DNA of 64,000 nt from Chryseobacterium sp. 52. GTDB lineage: Bacteria > Bacteroidota > Bacteroidia > Flavobacteriales > Weeksellaceae. Within the stretch, counting starts at the first letter, position 1; the number at the start of each line of letters is the position of its first letter. The stretch spans positions 4,134,001-4,198,000 of the forward strand of contig NZ_PEEX01000001.1 of assembly GCF_002754245.1 (NCBI RefSeq), written 5' to 3'. Under the pieces are notes generated by a model. It searched no databases, was not told the origin of the DNA, and worked only from the letters and a program-made list of their open reading frames with translations. Shown in pieces: positions 58,785 through 64,000 of this stretch. The translations under genes and the position numbers were made by a program.

Positions 58785-59939
58785 TCATTCCCCTTCTATT
58801 TCTTTCCTGATAGAAAAACAGTAACCAATTATGCTGAAAGGCAGACAGGCTGCAAGATAGGTTGTTGAAAAAAGATTGTGCTGAAAGCCTACTCCCAAAA
58901 GCAGATATTTTTCCAGGACAAAACTTAGCATCACCAGAAAAACAATATAGGCTGAAAAATAAAACACATCATTTATTTTTTTCACGTAAAACGATAAAAA
59001 TACAGCGCCCGCTAAAAAAACAATCATCACCAATGTATTGCTTTGCCCCTGAAGAGTCAGTGGATTATGATGGATAATATAATCCAGATTTTTTGCAGGT
59101 AGAAAAACAGTGAACATGAATACAGCTACGGTAATCAAAACCGCTGATGCCGTTTTTATTTTACTTTGTACATCTGCAGCTAAAAAAGGTTTCAATAAGA
59201 AAATAATTAAAGGAATAACGGCTACACTTCGCGTAAGACATAAAACACCAAGGCAAATACCTAATAATAACGGTTTCTGAAAATAATTATCTTTAAACTT
59301 ACGGTGCCAGAAAAGAATAAATGCAGCCGCGAAAATAAAAGAAGAAATAAAATCACTCTTGCAGACAGCCTCATACACATAGGACAAGGATATCCCCAAC
59401 ATCAGTATTGCTGTAAACCTGATGAAGTTATTTTTAAATTCCAGCACGATAATATAGGAAAACAGGACAAAAGCCGCCACCTGAAGATACCCCACGTTTC
59501 CTATAAGATAGAAAGGAAGCGCCAGCAACAACTGCCCGGGAAGATAGGAGGATAAGTTCCCCATAAAATTACGGGTATCATAAATATATTTTCCGTGGGT
59601 CCAGTATTGCAAAGAAAAATCCAGAGTCTGCCATCTGTCTATGTTCAGTTGGTAAGGATCTTTCATAATATGGCACAGTGCAATATACACAACAGTAAGT
59701 ACACCTATCAGCAGATAAACAAGCCCTGCATTCAGTTTTTTTGTTAAGAATTGATTCTTTCGCAGAAAAAACACTGAAAAGTTGGCAAGAGCAAATACAA
59801 TGATTAAGATACTGAAGGGAATGGCTGACTGCCGGATGCCGTATTTTGTCAGGAATAAAAAATTAATCACAAAATAGACTGCAAATAACATTAAACTGTT
59901 TGCTCTGCCATCCTTTGTATAGGGTAGAATTTTATTCAT
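58785..59939 (-). CDS. polytopic membrane protein, GT-C-like
   Basis: 384 residues with about 10-11 membrane helices and no catalytic motif that I can name with certainty. The loop after helix 3 (LNIDRWQTLDFSLQYWTHGK) and the segment DTRNFMGNLSSYLPGQLLLA resemble the first large loop of GT-C glycosyltransferases, which build envelope glycans from lipid-linked sugars. That is inference. It is the downstream gene of the tatD cluster on the minus strand, 9 bp after tatD, so it may be cotranscribed with it. Confidence 0.65.
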   Translation of the reverse strand: MNKILPYTKDGRANSLMLFAVYFVINFLFLTKYGIRQSAIPFSILIIVFALANFSVFFLRKNQFLTKKLNAGLVYLLIGVLTVVYIALCHIMKDPYQLNIDRWQTLDFSLQYWTHGKYIYDTRNFMGNLSSYLPGQLLLALPFYLIGNVGYLQVAAFVLFSYIIVLEFKNNFIRFTAILMLGISLSYVYEAVCKSDFISSFIFAAAFILFWHRKFKDNYFQKPLLLGICLGVLCLTRSVAVIPLIIFLLKPFLAADVQSKIKTASAVLITVAVFMFTVFLPAKNLDYIIHHNPLTLQGQSNTLVMIVFLAGAVFLSFYVKKINDVFYFSAYIVFLVMLSFVLEKYLLLGVGFQHNLFSTTYLAACLPFSIIGYCFSIRKEIEGE

Positions 59940-59948
59940 CTGAAGGTC

Positions 59949-60713
59949 TTAGTTCCCAAAAATTATGGTCGCGTTTTCTGTAGTAATTCTGTCAATTTCT
60001 GAAAAGTCTTTTCCGTAAATATTCACCAGTTTGCCGGCTACCAGATCAAGATAAGAGCTTTCGTTCCTTTTTCCTCTGTACGGAACCGGAGCCAGATAAG
60101 GAGAATCGGTTTCCAGAACAATTTTATCCAAAGGAATTTCATTCAGAAACTGATCAATCTTTCCGTTTTTAAACGTCACAACCCCTCCTATTCCCAATAT
60201 AAAATTAAGATCTATTGCGTGTTGTGCCTGCTCCAGATTTCCGGAAAAGCAATGGAAAATACCTCGAAGCTTGGGATGTTTTTTTCTTTCCAACACTTCG
60301 AATGTTTCGTCGAAACTTTCTCTTGTATGGATCACGATAGGAAGGTCTTTTTCTATCGCCCAGTCGATCTGTTGCTCAAAAGCTTTGATCTGAATATCCA
60401 ATGTTTCTTTATCCCAGTAAAGGTCGATCCCGATCTCTCCTATGGCGGGAAAATCTCTCTGGTCAAGATAATTTTTAACAATTTCCAGTTCTTTCTCCCA
60501 GGATTCGGGCTTTACATAACATGGATGCAGTCCCATCATGGAAAAGATCTGTCCCGGATATTCTGTTTCCAGATCAAGCATTTTTCCGTGAGATTCCGAG
60601 TCAATAGCAGGAAGATAAAACTTTGAAATTCCTTTATCTAATCCTCTCTGAATGGCTTCTTTTCTGTCTTCATCAAATTCTTCTGCGTATAAATGGGTAT
60701 GTGTATCAATCAT
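59949..60713 (-). CDS. TatD-family metal-dependent hydrolase
   Basis: 254 residues. The metallo-dependent amidohydrolase pattern is intact: MIDTHTHLYAEEF (two His), FSMMGLHPCYV, AIGEIGIDLYWDKE (metal Glu), LPIVIHTRESFDE (His), IFHCFSGNLEQAQ (His), and the Asp in LETDSPYLAPVPYRG. TatD-like enzymes are 3'-5' DNA exonucleases or related hydrolases used in DNA repair and turnover. It is 9 bp from the GT-C-like gene and 4 bp after the DUF4269 gene, so this is a tight cluster on the minus strand. Confidence 0.94.
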   Translation of the reverse strand: MIDTHTHLYAEEFDEDRKEAIQRGLDKGISKFYLPAIDSESHGKMLDLETEYPGQIFSMMGLHPCYVKPESWEKELEIVKNYLDQRDFPAIGEIGIDLYWDKETLDIQIKAFEQQIDWAIEKDLPIVIHTRESFDETFEVLERKKHPKLRGIFHCFSGNLEQAQHAIDLNFILGIGGVVTFKNGKIDQFLNEIPLDKIVLETDSPYLAPVPYRGKRNESSYLDLVAGKLVNIYGKDFSEIDRITTENATIIFGN

Positions 60714-60717
60714 TTTC

Positions 60718-61245
60718 TTAAAATTTTAACAGATCTTCATAAGGGTTTTCCAGTTTCATCAGCAGCCCGAAAGCCGGCTCCGTCTTGATTCCCTGTTTCT
60801 TCAGTTCTATTATTTTATGTTTAAAATCTTCTCCTTTTTCCTGTAATATTCTGTATTCTGCGAGCATATGGCGGTAAGCATTCTGCTCAACTGATGATGT
60901 ATTCTGTCCGAAAATTTCTATTGGAAACTCTTCCAGCATAAAATTCAGAACGATGCTTTTTTCTCCACGTACTACAAGATTTTCAATGTTAGCATCAACA
61001 TCTGCCGGGATCAATCCTGCTATTGCAATATGGTCTAAAAAATCTTTTTCCAATTCAAGATCCACCTTACAGATAATATCCAGATCACTGCTTTCAATAT
61101 CAATTCCAATCGGAACAGTTCCGGCCAGTACGGGAGAATAGGCTTTCAATTTCTCAAAAACCTGATATTTTTCAAGAACTTCAAAAGCTCTTTTCTGTTT
61201 TTCATTTCCGGATTTCAGATAATTGAGGTTGGTAAAATCAATCAT
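60718..61245 (-). CDS. DUF4269 nucleotidyltransferase-like protein
   Basis: 175 residues. The region AGTVPIGIDIESSDLDIICK has the GTxPxxxxxxxSDxDI layout of nucleotidyltransferase-fold proteins, with acidic Asp/Glu for metal binding, and VEQNAYRHMLAEYRILQEKG is the helical part of DUF4269. The family has no known activity; the fold suggests NTP transfer to a protein or RNA. It overlaps the GSCFA gene by 8 bp and is 4 bp from tatD, so it is in one operon with both. Confidence 0.82.
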   Translation of the reverse strand: MIDFTNLNYLKSGNEKQKRAFEVLEKYQVFEKLKAYSPVLAGTVPIGIDIESSDLDIICKVDLELEKDFLDHIAIAGLIPADVDANIENLVVRGEKSIVLNFMLEEFPIEIFGQNTSSVEQNAYRHMLAEYRILQEKGEDFKHKIIELKKQGIKTEPAFGLLMKLENPYEDLLKF

Positions 61246-62197
61246 TTGAAAATATTTTATGCCTTACCTTTTCTCTCTGAGCTTCAATTCTCATCTTCAG
61301 CTTTTCTTTAAACTCAATATACTTCGGATCTTTTTCATCTTCCGTTCTATGCTCCAGTGCTTTATTGATCTTAAAATTTTCTTTGATAAAACTTTTAGTC
61401 TCCTCTGAGAAATAGGCTTCTCCGAACTTATCGAAGATATAATTGACAGCCTGTGACGTGGGATGAATCAGGTCTTCCTTATAAAAACGGTAGTCACGGA
61501 GATCATCCATCAATATTTCATACACGGGCAGATAATGGCAGTTTTCCAGCTGCGAAACAGCCTCATGAACGGCAGTAATTAGTTTGGATTTGCTCAACTG
61601 GTTTTCAATCATTCCGTCTTTTGTATGGCGGACCGGAGATACCGTAAACAGGATCTGTACATCATCCCTGCAGATATCTTTCAGGTTGAGAACCGTATTA
61701 TAGATAGAATCCATTAATTCCTGATGCGAAAGCATTCTCTTTTCGAAAAATTTATTCGGAATCTTGTGGCAGTTGGCCGCCAGTTTTTTCTTCGGGATAA
61801 ATTCATAAATAAATGAAGTCCCATACGTGATAATCACCCATCCGGCATCCTGAAGAAATCTGTTTCCAACTTCTATGTCTGCATTGATCTTGTCCAGAGT
61901 CTGATGGATATATCTTCTGTCAAAGCTGCTGTGGTGATCCAGCGATATGAATTCATCGTTAAAAGTAATCAGTTCATCCTCTGTGTAAAATTCTGAATCA
62001 TGAAGCCTTTTAACGGCATTACTGATTGAAAAAGGATTAAACAGGGTTCCGAAAGGATTATTGACGGTCTGAAGCTGACCCTGACCCAACAGATCTGTCA
62101 TTTCTGAAGCAAAGCAGGAGCCTATTGAAAATATTTTATCTTCAACATCCATCTTCTTCTCCGACTCCGGAATGTTAACTTCAGTTCTGAATTTCAT
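61238..62197 (-). CDS. GSCFA-domain protein
   Basis: 319 residues. Starts with the motif SIGSCFASEMTDLLGQGQLQ, giving the domain its name, followed by NPFGTLFNPFSISNAVKRLH, DAGWVIITYGTSFIYEF, LFTVSPVRHTKDGM and the late YKEDLIHPTSQAVNYIFDKF that provides a DxxH pair like an SGNH hydrolase catalytic end. GSCFA proteins are widespread in Bacteroidota; they may be esterases acting on envelope or polysaccharide but no activity is established. Eight bases of its 3' end overlap the DUF4269 start. Confidence 0.88.
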   Translation of the reverse strand: MKFRTEVNIPESEKKMDVEDKIFSIGSCFASEMTDLLGQGQLQTVNNPFGTLFNPFSISNAVKRLHDSEFYTEDELITFNDEFISLDHHSSFDRRYIHQTLDKINADIEVGNRFLQDAGWVIITYGTSFIYEFIPKKKLAANCHKIPNKFFEKRMLSHQELMDSIYNTVLNLKDICRDDVQILFTVSPVRHTKDGMIENQLSKSKLITAVHEAVSQLENCHYLPVYEILMDDLRDYRFYKEDLIHPTSQAVNYIFDKFGEAYFSEETKSFIKENFKINKALEHRTEDEKDPKYIEFKEKLKMRIEAQREKVRHKIFSND

Positions 62198-62285
62198 TGT
62201 TTAGGTAGCCCGTGGCAGATAAGAGGCAGCAAATAATCGTTGGTCTGTAAAACCTGCAATCTGACACCTCTTACCCGGAATTTTA

Positions 62286-63257
62286 TTAGCTTTCTCTTCT
62301 CAACAGGTAATTAGCCAGTTCAGCAAAAGGTTTTTTCTTTTCTTCAGGGATATTGATTTTCTCCAGATAGCTCTGCCCAATCTCATTATGTTTTTGGATC
62401 AGACGCAATGCTTTCTCGTCTACTTTTGTTCTTCTGAAGATCTTTTCTACCCCGTATACTTTATCAATATTATCGGTCTTTTTGCCATACCAGTGATCCA
62501 GCTCTTTTCTTTCTTCTTCTGTAGCGTGTTCTCTCGCCAGAAGATAAAGAATCGTTTTTTTATTTTCATAAATATCTCCGGCATGTTTTTTCCCAAACTG
62601 CGCCTGATCTCCGAATACATCAAGATAATCATCCATGATCTGGAAAGCGATACCGATGTGTTTTCCAAAATTGAAAATAGCTTTGGCATCTTTAAAATTA
62701 GCTCTTGCAATAAGGGCTCCTATTTCAAAAGAAGAGGCACTCAGCACTCCGGTTTTGTAAGTAATCATTCTGATGTAATCATCATACGTTACATCTTCCT
62801 GAGTCTCAAAATTGATATCATACTGCTGTCCTTCGCATAGAAGAAGTCCTGTATGGGTAAAGATCCTGATACACGCCTTGAAAATTTCAGGCTCAAGATC
62901 TTCAAAAAATTTATAAGCCTTCAACATCAGTCCGTCTCCGGAAAGAATTCCAACATTGATTCCGTGAAGGGTATGGATGGTGGGTTTATTTCTTCTCAAA
63001 GGAGCTTCATCCATAATATCATCATGGATCAGCGTGAAATTATGGAAAAATTCAATCGCCAGCGCAGGTTTTATAGCCTGTCTAAGGTCTCCTCCGAACA
63101 GGTCACAAGCCATTAATACCATGATAGGACGAAGACGCTTTCCACCGTGGGAAATGATGTAATTCATCGGATCATAAAGTTCTGCAGGCTTGTCTTTAAA
63201 GGTGTACTTAGTAATAGCTTCAGCAACAATCTGCTGGTATCTGTCTAAAAATTCCAT
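62286..63257 (-). CDS. polyprenyl diphosphate synthase
   Basis: 323 residues. The prenyl synthase motifs are intact: YIISHGGKRLRPIMVLMACD, first DDxxD in LIHDDIMDEAPLRRNKPT, LSGDGLMLKAYKF, and the second Asp-rich motif in FQIMDDYLDVFGD with K in GKKHAGDIYENKKT. Five residues before the first DDxxD is Phe, as in short-chain (FPP/GGPP type) enzymes, but the chain length cannot be fixed from sequence. Product feeds quinone, isoprenoid or undecaprenyl synthesis in the cytoplasm. It has its own promoter and follows the GSCFA gene with an 88-bp gap. Confidence 0.93.
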   Translation of the reverse strand: MEFLDRYQQIVAEAITKYTFKDKPAELYDPMNYIISHGGKRLRPIMVLMACDLFGGDLRQAIKPALAIEFFHNFTLIHDDIMDEAPLRRNKPTIHTLHGINVGILSGDGLMLKAYKFFEDLEPEIFKACIRIFTHTGLLLCEGQQYDINFETQEDVTYDDYIRMITYKTGVLSASSFEIGALIARANFKDAKAIFNFGKHIGIAFQIMDDYLDVFGDQAQFGKKHAGDIYENKKTILYLLAREHATEEERKELDHWYGKKTDNIDKVYGVEKIFRRTKVDEKALRLIQKHNEIGQSYLEKINIPEEKKKPFAELANYLLRRES

Positions 63258-63275
63258 AAAATCTTATAATTTGAA

Positions 63276-63310
63276 CAAAAATACAATTTTTCGAGGCTTT
63301 ATAAAACAAA
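63276..63310 (-). promoter_or_regulatory. promoter of the polyprenyl synthase gene
   Basis: Minus strand: TTTG (63310 to 63307), a 23-nt spacer, TATTTTTG (63283 to 63276). Both elements match the Bacteroidota promoter; the ATG at 63257 is 18 nt beyond the -7 box. Confidence 0.55.
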
Positions 63311-63336
63311 AAACTTTGCCCCGAAGGACAAAGTTT
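63311..63336 (-). terminator. terminator after phosphate permease gene
   Basis: AAACTTTGCCC (63311-63321) and GGACAAAGTTT (63326-63336): 11-bp stem with one mismatch, small loop. It ends the phosphate permease on the minus strand. Confidence 0.72.
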
Positions 63337-63359
63337 ATATTATAATTTTAACTTTTATC

Positions 63360-64000
63360 TTAAGTTAGAAATGTTACGACAAGGTAAGTAATTCCTGCAA
63401 CAATTGCTGAAATCGGAATCGTCAGTACCCAAGCCCAAAGAAGGCTCACTGTAATTCCCCATCTCACGGCAGAAATTCTTTTCGTTAATCCTACCCCGAT
63501 GATAGAACCTGTAATCGTATGGGTTGTAGATACCGGAATACTCAGCTGATCGGTAATAAAAAGCGTAATCGCTCCTGCAGTTTCAGCACTTACCCCTTCC
63601 AGTGGAGTTACTTTTGTAATCTTCGTTCCCATTGTTTTGATGATCTTCCAGCCACCACTCATTGTCCCTAAACCAATCGCAAGGAATGACACTAACGGAA
63701 CCCAAAGATAATGCTGGGCAAAGTAGTCAAAACGACCTGCAGATGGTATATTAAGATAAACAGGGTCATGCAGCATCTCCACATGATAATAGATCAGGGC
63801 AGCTCCAATGATCCCCATTACTTTCTGAGCATCATTCAGACCGTGTCCAACACTGAAAAGTGCTGAAGAAACCAGCTGTAATCTTTTGAAAGACTGATCT
63901 GCTTTATACGGGTTTGATCTTTTATAAATGTGAACAATAATTAATGTAATGATGATCGAGATCACCATCCCTATTATCGGTGCCATGAAAATGAACAGGA
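63360..64000 (-). CDS. inorganic phosphate permease, C-terminal part (partial)
   Basis: The reading frame is open to the window edge at 64000, so the N-terminus is missing; the visible 213 codons include FIF before MAPIIGMVIS. Pho4/PitA motifs: SALFSVGHGLNDAQKVMGII (GHGxNDAQ, the phosphate/cation site), VSFLAIGLGTMSGGWKIIKT, ITLFITDQLSIPVSTTHTIT, GSIIGVGLTKRISAVRWGI and a last helix. Proton or sodium-coupled phosphate uptake across the inner membrane. Followed by a terminator at 63311-63336. Confidence 0.93.
   Translation of the reverse strand, partial: LFIFMAPIIGMVISIIITLIIVHIYKRSNPYKADQSFKRLQLVSSALFSVGHGLNDAQKVMGIIGAALIYYHVEMLHDPVYLNIPSAGRFDYFAQHYLWVPLVSFLAIGLGTMSGGWKIIKTMGTKITKVTPLEGVSAETAGAITLFITDQLSIPVSTTHTITGSIIGVGLTKRISAVRWGITVSLLWAWVLTIPISAIVAGITYLVVTFLT

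Noticed and set aside
1..64000. tRNA, rRNA, CRISPR, insertion sequence or prophage
   Set aside because: Looked for on both strands by eye; no tRNA-like cloverleaf, repeat-spacer array, transposase, integrase or phage structural gene was recognised.

Overview
The window looks like a chromosomal segment of a Flavobacteriia member, most likely Chryseobacterium or a close relative. Evidence: AT-rich DNA, TAnnTTTG-type -7 promoter elements, many lipoproteins and SusD-free Bacteroidota secretion genes, the gldJ-porU-porV type IX secretion cluster, and family-typical genes (GSCFA, DUF4269, DUF1543, YiaA, DoxD-DoxA fusion). No rRNA, tRNA, CRISPR array, insertion sequence or prophage was seen. The genus call is inference from recognised protein families, not from a search.

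Region by region. 1-8 kb is accessory: the tail of a T9SS cargo protein, small lipoproteins and orphan proteins, a nonsense-broken gene remnant, two HxlR regulators (one divergent from an NAD(P)H oxidoreductase), tag with a MazG-like partner, a secreted hydrolase and a DoxDA fusion. 8-14.6 kb holds a TetR-TolC-HlyD-MFS tripartite drug efflux operon and a second TetR/hydrolase pair. 14.8-31.8 kb is core cell-envelope biology: holB, an outer-membrane porin-like protein, lptC, anmK, NUDIX, murF, gldJ, porU, porV, a FUSC membrane protein and a phosphopantetheinyl transferase. 31.9-48.3 kb mixes one-carbon and purine genes (ahcY, purE, purK, purA) with small lipoproteins, an antiporter, a TSUP/DUF1634 pair and small enzymes.

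48.4-50.1 kb is a visibly AT-richer two-gene island, DUF4145 zinc-ribbon protein plus SLATT-like membrane protein, with its own promoter. It is the best candidate here for an undescribed (probably anti-phage or conflict) module. 50.1-53.7 kb holds a lysophospholipase-like hydrolase, a repeat-rich gap with a 290-bp tandem duplication that copied the 3' end of an ABC-F gene, and that ABC-F gene with an unusual palindromic leader. 53.6-64 kb is core again: hpt-adk-obg, secreted proteins, a DEAD-box helicase, a polytopic membrane protein, tatD-DUF4269-GSCFA, a polyprenyl synthetase and the end of a phosphate permease.

Functional links: gldJ, porU and porV form part of the secretion machine that would export cargo such as the protein ending at base 116. 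lptC, murF and anmK serve envelope biogenesis. purE, purK, purA, hpt and adk cover purine synthesis and salvage. Several genes (TetR at 13.3 kb, holB, FUSC, TSUP, DUF1543) have the -7 box only 4-5 nt before the ATG, which suggests leaderless mRNAs.
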